Assembly: GCF_000737515.1 (NCBI RefSeq)
Contig: NZ_CP006587.1
Coordinates: forward strand, 2,096,001-2,160,000
Direction of reading: 5' to 3'
Origin: Hymenobacter sp. APR13
GTDB taxonomy: Bacteria; Bacteroidota; Bacteroidia; Cytophagales; Hymenobacteraceae
DNA length: 64,000 nucleotides
Shown: in pieces, positions 23,955-31,866 of the stretch
Layout of the letters: each line of letters begins with the position of its first letter
How positions within the stretch are numbered: the first letter of the stretch is position 1
Program-made: the position numbers and the translations under genes
The notes under the pieces: model-generated
What the model was told of the DNA's origin: nothing
Databases searched by the model: none
What the model saw: only the letters and a program-made list of their open reading frames with translations

Positions 23955-26129
23955 ATGCTGCGCTGTCATCGACTGGTTTTGCTGCTGGCTATATGGCTGC
24001 TTCCTGCCGGCGCTGTGCTGGCTCCGTCGCGCGCGCTTGATAGTTTGCGCCAAGTGGTAGCCACCCACCCGCAGGCCGATACCACCCGGGTACGCAGCCT
24101 GCAGGCGCTGGCTACGGAAGTAGGCAAGCAGCAACCGGTAGAAGCCATTGCCCTGACCAAGCAGGCGCTGGCCCTGGCCCGTCAGATTGCCGATCCGGTA
24201 GGGGAAGGCCAAGCGCTGCTCCGCCTGGGCACGCTCTACCGCCGCCAGGCCGATTACACGCCCGCCCTGCAATACACCGAGCAGGCCCGCCGCCTGTTTA
24301 CGCGCCGCGCCGACCTCGCCGGCCTTAGCAACGTGTACATGCAGCTCAGCCTGATTTACATGGTGCAGGGCAGCCCGGTGCCCGCCGTGCAGGCCGCCCT
24401 GAAGGGCCTGCATTTGGCCGAGCAGGTGGGCGACCCGCAGGCCCAGGTGCGGCTGCGCGCCACGCTGGGCAACATCTACCACCAGGTGGGCGATTACCAC
24501 AGCGCCGTGCTGGTGCTGCAAACCGCCCTGCGCGACGCCCGCAAGATCGGGGATGAGCGCGCCATAGCCTCGGCCCTGAACGTGCTGGGCAACTCCTACC
24601 AGCAGCAGCAACGCTACCAACTGGCGCTGGCTAGCTACCAGCAGGCCATTGCCCTCAACCGCAAGCTGGGCGACAGCAAGAGCGAGACCATTGATGAAAT
24701 TGATGTGGCCGAGCTCTACGAGGAGCAAGGCCGCTACGCGCTGGCCCTACTGCACGGCCAGCGCGCCCGCCAGCTTACCCGCACCGGCAACGACATGTTC
24801 AGTTTGCCCGCCGCCGAGCTCATTCTGGCACGCGTGTACCTGGCCCTCAGCCAACCCGACAGTGCCATTGCCCTGGCCCGGCACGGCCTGCAGCTCAGCC
24901 AGCAGCACCGCAACAACGAAAACATCCGCAACGCCAGCGATGTGCTGGCCCGCGCCTACTCTGCCCGCCACGACTCGGCGCGTGCCTTTCAGTATCTGCA
25001 GCTGTTTGTGGCTTATAAGGATACGCTGTCGGGCGAGGAAGTGCAGCGCCAGACCAGCGCCCTGCGCTACGGTTTCGAGCTGGATAAAAAGCAGCAGCAG
25101 ATAGCCTTGCTCACCAAAACCCGCCAGCTGCAGGCCCAGAAAAGCGCCCGCCAGCGCCAGCAGCTTTATGCGCTGCTGGCCGGGCTGGGCGGCCTGCTGG
25201 TGCTGGCCTCGCTGCTGTGGCGCAACATCGTGCTCAAGCAGCGCGCCAACCGCCAGCTCAATGAGCGTAACGACCAGATAGCCCAACAGCGCGACAACCT
25301 CGACCAGGCCCTGCACCAGCTGCAGGCCACCCAGAGCCAGCTGGTGCAGCGCGAGAAGATGGCCAGCCTCGGGGAGCTGACGGCTGGCGTGGCCCACGAA
25401 ATCCAGAACCCACTCAACTTCGTCAACAATTTTGCGGAAGTGAGTGGCGAGCTGCTGGCCGAGCTTCGCCAAGAGCTGGACGCCGAGCCCTTGCTCGCTG
25501 CCCGCCGCGCTGTTCTGAGCGCCCTGTTGCAGGACCTGGACGGCATGCAGCAGAAAATAGCCGAGCACGGCCACCGCGCCGACAGCATCGTGAAGGGCAT
25601 GCTGGAACACTCGCGCGCCAGCACCGGCCAGCGCCGCCCCACCGACCTCAATGCCTTGGTAGACGAGTACCTGCGTCTGAGCTACCATGGTCTGCGGGCC
25701 AAAAACAAAAACTTCAACGTGCTCATCACCACCCACCTCGACCCTCACATGGGCTTGGTGGAAGTAGTGCCGCAGGACCTGAGCCGGGTGCTGCTCAACC
25801 TGTTCACCAACGCTTTCTATGCCGTGGCCGAGAAGCAGCGCAACGTGGCCCGGCCCTACCAGCCGGAAGTGAGGGTATGCACCCGCCGCCACACGAGCGA
25901 GGTGGAAATCAGGGTGCGCGACAACGGCACCGGCATTGCCGCTGCCCTTACCGATAAGGTATTTCAGCCGTTTTTCACCACCAAGCCGCCCGGCGAAGGC
26001 ACCGGCCTGGGTTTGTCATTGAGCTACGATATGGTGACGCGCGTGCATGGCGGCACGCTGTCAGTGGATACGCAGGAAGGCGAGTTTACCGAATTTATTA
26101 TCCGGCTGCCGCTGGATGTAGAGGAATAA
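23955..26129 (+). CDS. TPR sensor histidine kinase
   Basis: A 724-residue membrane kinase of a type frequent in Bacteroidota. It has a signal-anchor (LVLLLAIWLLPAGAVLA), then tetratricopeptide repeats (about residues 40-355; for example LGTLYRRQADYTPALQYTEQA and LGNSYQQQQRYQLALASYQQA), then a transmembrane segment (LLAGLGGLLVLASLLW, near 410), a coiled coil, and the kinase core. H481 is the phospho-acceptor in GVAHEIQNPLNF; N, G1 and G2 boxes appear as NLFTNAFYAV, VRDNGTGI and GEGTGLGLSL. The periplasmic TPRs probably sense a protein or peptide. A TTG start at 23940 is possible but ATG 23955 is preferred. The next two genes encode its likely partners. Confidence 0.92.
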   Translation: MLRCHRLVLLLAIWLLPAGAVLAPSRALDSLRQVVATHPQADTTRVRSLQALATEVGKQQPVEAIALTKQALALARQIADPVGEGQALLRLGTLYRRQADYTPALQYTEQARRLFTRRADLAGLSNVYMQLSLIYMVQGSPVPAVQAALKGLHLAEQVGDPQAQVRLRATLGNIYHQVGDYHSAVLVLQTALRDARKIGDERAIASALNVLGNSYQQQQRYQLALASYQQAIALNRKLGDSKSETIDEIDVAELYEEQGRYALALLHGQRARQLTRTGNDMFSLPAAELILARVYLALSQPDSAIALARHGLQLSQQHRNNENIRNASDVLARAYSARHDSARAFQYLQLFVAYKDTLSGEEVQRQTSALRYGFELDKKQQQIALLTKTRQLQAQKSARQRQQLYALLAGLGGLLVLASLLWRNIVLKQRANRQLNERNDQIAQQRDNLDQALHQLQATQSQLVQREKMASLGELTAGVAHEIQNPLNFVNNFAEVSGELLAELRQELDAEPLLAARRAVLSALLQDLDGMQQKIAEHGHRADSIVKGMLEHSRASTGQRRPTDLNALVDEYLRLSYHGLRAKNKNFNVLITTHLDPHMGLVEVVPQDLSRVLLNLFTNAFYAVAEKQRNVARPYQPEVRVCTRRHTSEVEIRVRDNGTGIAAALTDKVFQPFFTTKPPGEGTGLGLSLSYDMVTRVHGGTLSVDTQEGEFTEFIIRLPLDVEE

Positions 26130-26225
26130 ATCAAGCAAAATAGTTATAAAATATATTTGTTAAGTATATGTAAATTGCTCTTCTGAAAGGCATCTGCCAT
26201 CATCTTACCTATTAAGACTGCTACG

Positions 26226-26606
26226 ATGAACATACTGGTAGTCGACGACGAAACGGACGTGAAGCCGTTGTTTGAGCTGCGCTTCCGCCGCGAGATTCGC
26301 AGCGGAGAGCACCTGTTCACGTTCGTGTTTTCGGGCGAGGACGCCCTGGAGTACCTGCACCAGCACCCCACCGAGCCCGTCGTGGTACTTTCCGATATCA
26401 ATATGCCGGGCATGAGCGGCCTGGAGTTGTTGCGGCGCATCCGGTCCAGCCACGAGCTGCCTGCCACCCGCGTGCTGATGCTCACGGCCAATGCCGACGA
26501 CGCCAGCCGCCAGCAGGCCCGCTACGACGGCGCCGAAGACCTGTTGGCCAAGCCCGTGGATTTCGCCGCCCTCAAACATAAGCTCAGTTTGGAACCGGCC
26601 GCATGA
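26226..26606 (+). CDS. Single-domain response regulator
   Basis: A 126-residue receiver domain with no output domain. The acidic pocket is VVDDE (residues 6-9), the phospho-acceptor is D57 in LSDINMPG, the switch residue is T87 or so in MLTANA, and the conserved Lys is in LLAKPVD. Such CheY-like proteins relay phosphate or act by binding. It overlaps the next gene by 4 bp (ATGA at 26603-26606), so the two are translationally coupled. It follows the kinase by 96 bp of A+T-rich sequence. It probably receives phosphate from the kinase. Confidence 0.92.
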   Translation: MNILVVDDETDVKPLFELRFRREIRSGEHLFTFVFSGEDALEYLHQHPTEPVVVLSDINMPGMSGLELLRRIRSSHELPATRVLMLTANADDASRQQARYDGAEDLLAKPVDFAALKHKLSLEPAA

Positions 26607-27649
26607 AAACCAAGATTCTGGTAGTTGACGATGAAGCCGACCTGCAGCTGCTGATCCGGCAGCGCTTCCGCCGCAAAATCCGGGAGGAAGCCTACGAGTT
26701 TCTGTTTGCCGGCAACGGCGAAGAGGCCCTGGCCGTGCTGGCCGCCCACCCCGACATCGACGTGGTGCTGGCCGACATCAACATGCCCGTGATGGACGGC
26801 CTGACGCTGCTCACACGCCTGCGCGATACCAACCCGGTGGTGAAAACGGTGATAGTCTCGGCCTACGGCGACATGGCCAACATCCGGACGGCCATGAACC
26901 GCGGGGCCTTCGACTTCGTGTGCAAACCGGTGGATTTCAACGACCTGGAACTGACCATCGAGAAAACCATTGCCCAGGTGCAGGAGTTGCGCACGGCCCT
27001 GCACATGATGGAGGAAAACAAGGTGCTACGCCTCTATGTGGACGAAACGGTGCTCAAGTTCATGGCCCGGCCCGAGTTCAGCAACCGGCTGCTGGCCAGC
27101 GAAACCGTGCAGGCCACGGTGGTTTTCATTGATATCTGTGGTTTCACGATGCTGGCTGAAAAGATGCCGGCCCAGGAGGTAGTGGCCATGCTTAATACCT
27201 ACTTCGACCAGATGGTGAAGGAGATTATTGCGCAGGGCGGCTACGTCGATAAATTCATTGGCGATGCTATAATGGCCGTATTCCGCGGCGACTACCACCT
27301 CGACCGGGCCATTGATGCCGCGCTGGCCGTGCGCAGCCTTGTGCAGGCCATCCCGCGGGCCCTGCCCGAAAGCCTGGACTACGAGCCGGCCGTGTCCATC
27401 GGTATCAGCTCCGGCGAAATGGTGTCCGGCAACATCGGCTCGGCCACGTTGCGCCGCCTCGACTACACCGTCATTGGGGATGTGGTGAACCTGGGCCAGC
27501 GCCTGCAGGATGCCGCCCAGCGCCACCAGATCCTCATTACCGACGCCATCCATACCCGCGTGCAGGACTCATTTCGGTGCCAAGCCGTGGGCGAGGTGCG
27601 CCTCAAGAACAAAGCCGAGCCGGTGCTGCTGTATGAAGTGCTGGAATAA
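26603..27649 (+). CDS. Response regulator fused to class III nucleotide cyclase
   Basis: A 348-residue two-domain protein. The N-terminal receiver has VVDDE, phospho-acceptor D58 (LADINMPVMDG) and Lys in VCKPVD. A helical linker (about 125-165) leads to a class III adenylate/guanylate cyclase domain (about 168-345). Metal-binding Asp residues are in FIDICGF and DKFIGDAIMAVF, the substrate-selecting Lys in the latter and the partner position in YTVIGDVVNLGQRLQ, which also carries the Asn/Arg pair used in catalysis. The pattern favours ATP and hence cAMP, but cGMP is not excluded. Phosphorylation of the receiver probably controls cyclase activity. The convergent next gene encodes a cyclic-nucleotide-binding membrane protein. 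Confidence 0.93.
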   Translation: MKTKILVVDDEADLQLLIRQRFRRKIREEAYEFLFAGNGEEALAVLAAHPDIDVVLADINMPVMDGLTLLTRLRDTNPVVKTVIVSAYGDMANIRTAMNRGAFDFVCKPVDFNDLELTIEKTIAQVQELRTALHMMEENKVLRLYVDETVLKFMARPEFSNRLLASETVQATVVFIDICGFTMLAEKMPAQEVVAMLNTYFDQMVKEIIAQGGYVDKFIGDAIMAVFRGDYHLDRAIDAALAVRSLVQAIPRALPESLDYEPAVSIGISSGEMVSGNIGSATLRRLDYTVIGDVVNLGQRLQDAAQRHQILITDAIHTRVQDSFRCQAVGEVRLKNKAEPVLLYEVLE

Positions 27650-27688
27650 GTGATGAGGTGATGGGGTAATGAGGTGATGAAGAAGAAC

Positions 27689-27852
27689 GTCATGCAGAGG
27701 CGTAGCCGAAGCATCTCGCGTGCTGACCTGGGCCTCACCCCCCCCCGGCCCCTCTCCTTCAGAGAGGGGGAGCCAGACGAATATTCTCAGACGACCGTGT
27801 TTTTTGGGATTAGCCCGCTAGCGAGATTCCTCGCTCCACTCGGAATGACGTT
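27689..27852. repeat. Family A repeat interrupted by family C element
   Basis: The left arm (GTCATGCAGAGG ... GCGTGCTGAC, 27689-27727) and a diverged right arm (GCGAGATTCCTCG ... GGAATGACGTTC, about 27819-27852) are separated by 90 bp instead of about 20. The spacer contains a complete family C element at 27733-27779, consistent with nested insertion. Confidence 0.7.
27733..27779. repeat. Family C repeat, copy 1
   Basis: CCTCACCCCCCCCCGG ... GAGAGGGGGAGCCAGACG: the GC-rich hairpin element also found at 39801, 40266 (inverted), 52547 and 52738 (inverted). Confidence 0.8.
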
Positions 27853-27860
27853 CTTTCTTT

Positions 27861-27963
27861 ACCTGTCACCTGTCACCTGTCACCTGTCACCTGTCACCTG
27901 TCACCTGTCACCTGTCACCTGTCACCTCATCACCTCATCACCTCATCACCTCATCACCTCATC
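27861..27963. repeat. Microsatellite: nine ACCTGTC then five ACCTCATC units
   Basis: Nine perfect 7-bp ACCTGTC units (27861-27923) are followed by five perfect 8-bp ACCTCATC units (27924-27963), ending 17 bp before the stop codon of the next minus-strand gene. Diverged ACCTCATC-type runs also accompany family A copies near 53.2, 58.7 and 61.2 kb. Non-coding; likely variable in copy number. Confidence 0.92.
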
Positions 27964-27980
27964 ACCTCAATCACCAAAAT

Positions 27981-30900
27981 TCACCCCACCATTTCATTCT
28001 GGCGGCGCAGGCGCTGGCAAAGCACCCGCACTACGTTGCGGAGCACCTCGCCGCGCTCCTCCATCAGCTCGTAGAAATCCTCTTGATCCAGCCGGAACAG
28101 GCGGGCCGGACCGGCGGCCACCGCCGCGGCCGACCGCGGCTCGGCATCGAACAGAGCCAGCTCGCCGAAACACTCGCCCTTTCCGAAGCGGGCCAGCTGC
28201 CGCGGCCCATCCAGGATGTCAACCTCGCCGGCATATACCACAAACAGGCAGGAGCCCAGCTCGCCTTTGCGGAAGATTACCTGCCCGTCGGTGTAGCTGA
28301 CTTCCTGTAGGATTGCCACGATGCTGGTTAGTACGTTTTCGGGCGTTTCGGCAAACAAAGCCGTGCTTTTGAGCAGTAACACCTGCTCGATGATGGAAAC
28401 GGCGGCGGTATCGGGGGCGGGATGCATGAGGTAGGCTGAAAGGGAGGGATGAGCGGCCAGCAGCTGCTGAAAATGCGCGTAGCCGTTAATACGAAGATGG
28501 TCCAGGGCCAGCAGGGCACTTTCGCGCAGCAGGGGCTGGTCGGAGTGCAGGTAAGGCAGCAGCCAGCGCAGGTCGTGGGCGGTGGGCCGCCAGTGGCGCA
28601 ACGCTACGCTGAGGGTCCAGGCGGAGAATACGGCCTCACCCTGACGCACCACAAACGCGCTTAGCGCTTCGGTGCCGGGCAGCGGGGGCAGCAGGTCGTC
28701 GAGGAGGCGGGCCTTTTCGGCCGGATGCAGATGGTCGTCGAGTACGGCCTGCAGGGCCAGGTACAGACTACGCGGTAGCACATTGTCGAGCAGCTCTAAG
28801 GCATTGGCGCGCCGCTCCGGGCTGGCCTGCGCCAAGTTGCGCTGCGCCTGCACCACGGTGGTGGTTTCGTAGAGCTGCACCAGCAAGCTGAAGATACGCT
28901 GCTGCAGGTTGGCCAGCTCATAGGTAAGGCTGGCAGCCAGCGGCCCAGCCGGCGCAGTGCCCAGCCCGCGCAGCAGGCGGTGTGCCAGCGTTATTTCCTC
29001 ACGCAGCAGCTGCTTGAACAGTGGCCGGTCGGTGGGATGAGGGTGAAAGTTGCGCAGGGCCCGCAGGGCGGCGGCGCGTAGCGGCAACGCGGGGCGCTGC
29101 ACCAGTTCCAACAGCAGCAGCCGGCTCGCCGGACTCGCAATGCGGCCCAGGATAGCGGGCAGATGCAGCGAAGTCGGTGTGGTTGGCACTTCCGGCCGTA
29201 GTGCCTGGCGCAGGTGAGGCAGGGCCACATCAGCGAGCTGCACGAGGCAGGCAGTGGCAGGAGCCCTGAAGGCGGCGTGTGGCAGCAGCCGCAGCACGGC
29301 CGGGGCCAGGTCGAGGGTGGCGTGTACTGCGGCTGGCATCTGCAGCACGGCGCGCAGTCCGGCCAGCACCACGCTGGGGTCGGGGCTGTGTAGCGCTTGG
29401 TGCAGCAGTGCCGCCTGTTGCGGAGTGGGCAGGTAGTGGCTGAGCCCCAGCACTGCCTGGCGCGCGGCCGGGGTAGGCAGATCCAGCAGCCGGGCCAAAC
29501 TTTCCTGGGCGAGTGGGCAGTTGGGCTTGGTGGCCAGCCGCCCATGCAGCGCACCAGCGCAGGTTGCCACGTCGGTCAGGTCCAGCAAGGTTTGCAGAGT
29601 TTCCAGAGCCAGTGAGGGGTGGCTGCCGAGGCGCTGAGCCGCCGCCTGGCGCAGGTGCGGAGCAGGGTCGGAGGTGGCCAGCCGGTGCAATACCTCCGGT
29701 GGCAACTGGCTGCTGGGCAGTAGCAGCAGCGCCTGGCTACGCACCTGGTCGTTGGGGTAATGGAGCAGGGTCGGAGCCGCCTCCGCTAGGGCCTCCGGAA
29801 AATGCACCTGCAGCCACTGCAGCGCAGGTAGCACCTCAGTAGGCCGCGAACTGCCAAGGCTGCGCAGCATCAGGGCCCGCGCCGTATCGGGCAGTGCCAG
29901 CTCCCGGTGGTCGATGAAGCGTAGCTCCAGTGCTTCGTGCAGCTCGGCCAGGTAGTGCTGGTAGGCCCGGTGCAGCAGCCACAGCGCCGCTACCAGCAGC
30001 AGCCCCATCCACACCAGATGGCCCCAGGTGCTGCGCAGCCCCAGCAGCGGCAACCCCAAAAACAGCCCCCCCGCCAGCGCCATGCCTAGCGGCTCATACA
30101 GGCCCTTGAGGGTAGTGTGGCCCTGCAAGCGCTGCACCGCACTCAGCGGCTGCAGTAGCACCAGAAAAATTGGGTCGAACACCGCCCGGCGCAGCACTTC
30201 CACCAGCAGATACAGCGTGCAGCAGTAGAGCAGCACCCGGTTTTCGGTGAGGCCCAGGGCTTGCAGCGGTACAAACAGCAGCACCGCTACCAGCAGCGCC
30301 AGTGGCAGCACCGCCAGCGCCCGACGCGCCCCCAGCCGTTCCAGCGTCGGCCTCGAAATCAGGAGCTTAAAGACCGTGGCCAGCAGATACGTAATGGCCA
30401 GTACCTGCCCGATGTAGGCAATCAGGTCAGTATAGTGATGGTAGCGCTGCTTTACGTTCACGAAAAACAGGTACTCGGTGCCGGCCATCACGGCCGCCAG
30501 CGCCAGCACGCCCAGCCCCATGGCCCTTACCAGCGCGGTGCCACCCGGCAGCCACGATACGGCCGCCGGCTGCCAGGGCCGCGCCGGCATGTGGCGCGCG
30601 TGCAGCGGGTGCCGCCGCAAGATGGCGCGCAACGTGAAAAACGTGCTGGCATACAGCAGCAGCGCCGTCGCCAGTAGCAACGTTAGTTGGGCATGAGCAT
30701 AGACGGTGGTGGCCAGCACGGCCCCCAGGGCTTTAGCCGGCAGGTCGCCGGCGCTGATGAGGCTGAACAGCCGCTTGCTCTGCCGCACATCAAACACCAG
30801 CGCCGATAGCCCCCAGAATTCCAGGTTGGTGAGCAGATAAATCAGGCGGTAGCCCACGACCAAGGCCAGCACCGCCGCCAGCGAGTGGCCCAGCAGCAGC

Positions 30901-31208
30901 AGCGCCGCCACCCCGCCCGTGAGCAGCAGCACCGCTACCAGCACCCACACCGCCAGATACCGTAACGACAGCCGGTGCTCCAGCCGGGCGTAGGCGCGCC
31001 CCACCAGCACCAGCGCCAGTGCCGCCACCAGGTACGAGAGCGGCAGGCTGTGGTCGGGGTGGCTTTCCAGCAGCACCACCGAGGCCGTCACGTACACCAG
31101 CATGGTGCCGGCTCCCAGCAGGAAGTGGTGCAGGAAAAACAGCCAGACGGTAGTTGCCTCCGGGGTGCGAATGCCGAGCAGCCGGTGCCAGTACTGCGCT
31201 GCGTTCAT
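27981..31208 (-). CDS. Nucleotide-transporter-like membrane protein with HEAT repeats and cNMP-binding domain
   Basis: A 1075-residue three-part protein. Residues 1-430 hold about 12 hydrophobic segments resembling the ATP/ADP translocase (NTT/Npt) or wider MFS family (for example YRLIYLLTNLEFWGLSALVFDVRQ). About 450-900 is an Ala/Leu-rich helical solenoid of HEAT type with many L-P-A-L-R repeats. The C-terminal 130 residues are a cyclic-nucleotide-binding domain with phosphate-binding cassette GECFGELALFDAEPRSAA (1011-1028), where E1016 and R1025 bind ribose and phosphate; R-S-A resembles cAMP-type sites. Transport of nucleotides is not shown; the protein may sense cAMP at the membrane. It is convergent with the cyclase gene (331 bp apart), suggesting a circuit. 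Confidence 0.85.
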   Translation of the reverse strand: MNAAQYWHRLLGIRTPEATTVWLFFLHHFLLGAGTMLVYVTASVVLLESHPDHSLPLSYLVAALALVLVGRAYARLEHRLSLRYLAVWVLVAVLLLTGGVAALLLLGHSLAAVLALVVGYRLIYLLTNLEFWGLSALVFDVRQSKRLFSLISAGDLPAKALGAVLATTVYAHAQLTLLLATALLLYASTFFTLRAILRRHPLHARHMPARPWQPAAVSWLPGGTALVRAMGLGVLALAAVMAGTEYLFFVNVKQRYHHYTDLIAYIGQVLAITYLLATVFKLLISRPTLERLGARRALAVLPLALLVAVLLFVPLQALGLTENRVLLYCCTLYLLVEVLRRAVFDPIFLVLLQPLSAVQRLQGHTTLKGLYEPLGMALAGGLFLGLPLLGLRSTWGHLVWMGLLLVAALWLLHRAYQHYLAELHEALELRFIDHRELALPDTARALMLRSLGSSRPTEVLPALQWLQVHFPEALAEAAPTLLHYPNDQVRSQALLLLPSSQLPPEVLHRLATSDPAPHLRQAAAQRLGSHPSLALETLQTLLDLTDVATCAGALHGRLATKPNCPLAQESLARLLDLPTPAARQAVLGLSHYLPTPQQAALLHQALHSPDPSVVLAGLRAVLQMPAAVHATLDLAPAVLRLLPHAAFRAPATACLVQLADVALPHLRQALRPEVPTTPTSLHLPAILGRIASPASRLLLLELVQRPALPLRAAALRALRNFHPHPTDRPLFKQLLREEITLAHRLLRGLGTAPAGPLAASLTYELANLQQRIFSLLVQLYETTTVVQAQRNLAQASPERRANALELLDNVLPRSLYLALQAVLDDHLHPAEKARLLDDLLPPLPGTEALSAFVVRQGEAVFSAWTLSVALRHWRPTAHDLRWLLPYLHSDQPLLRESALLALDHLRINGYAHFQQLLAAHPSLSAYLMHPAPDTAAVSIIEQVLLLKSTALFAETPENVLTSIVAILQEVSYTDGQVIFRKGELGSCLFVVYAGEVDILDGPRQLARFGKGECFGELALFDAEPRSAAAVAAGPARLFRLDQEDFYELMEERGEVLRNVVRVLCQRLRRQNEMVG

Positions 31209-31368
31209 CAGATCAGGGTGTTTGATTCGATATTTTGTATAATATATTATTAATTAAGTATAAAAATGCCAGGCAAGCCAGAAAAGTAGCTTCAGCCACG
31301 GCCTGCTACGCGGGCAGCAGCAATCGTGAGTCACCGACCGCATAACCGCCTTGCCGACAGGCCCAAAC

Positions 31369-31411
31369 GCAAACTTCCCCGGCCGGCACAGGGCCGGTCG
31401 GGGAAGCTTGC
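31369..31411 (-). terminator. Terminator hairpin
   Basis: A near-perfect stem (CTTCCCCGGCCGGC / GGCCGGTCGGGGAAG, flanked by CGCAA / TTGCG) just past the stop of the following minus-strand gene. Confidence 0.8.
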
Positions 31412-31433
31412 GGGTCAGAAAATCAGAAAGGGC

Positions 31434-31742
31434 TTAGTTCAGCCACACGGTCAGAATTACTTCGAAACGGTGGGGGGCAAAAGCGTTGTAAAAGGGTGCT
31501 TCGCCCTGAAAGCCCAGCACGTGGATGAGCGGTATGCCTTCGGTGCGCGAATCGACTACGCGCACCGGGTACAGCTCGCCTTCCGCAGGCCAGTCGCCTA
31601 CGTGGTTGTAGGGGCGTTGGCTGTCGTCTACGCAGCGGGCGTAATCGACGAAGGGAGCGTGCCGGGTGGCTTCGGCCAGGGTCAGGTTATCTACTTCGTA
31701 TGCCATAAGCTCTTTTACAAAAAGCGGGAGGTTTTGATTCAT
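31434..31742 (-). CDS. Hypothetical protein
   Basis: A 102-residue soluble protein not recognised. Beginning MNQNLPLFVKELMAYEVDNL, it continues with aromatic/acidic segments (FVDYARCVDDSQRPYNHVGDWP) and ends PHRFEVILTVWLN. The compact length and a strong terminator support a real gene. An internal ATG at 31706 has a better purine-rich stretch before it and may be the true start. Upstream in-frame codons to 31841 overlap a repeat-like region and are excluded. The next gene upstream (DUF5686) is on the same strand. Confidence 0.55.
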   Translation of the reverse strand: MNQNLPLFVKELMAYEVDNLTLAEATRHAPFVDYARCVDDSQRPYNHVGDWPAEGELYPVRVVDSRTEGIPLIHVLGFQGEAPFYNAFAPHRFEVILTVWLN

Positions 31743-31866
31743 TGGAGAGCCGCAAAGTGGCTCCGGGGTTGCAGGCGGTGAGGTAATAAGTTGGTGATAA
31801 TCAGTGCGGCTTTCTGCGATTCCTCGGCAAGCTCGGAACAACGTTCTGGCAAATCAATATCCAACC

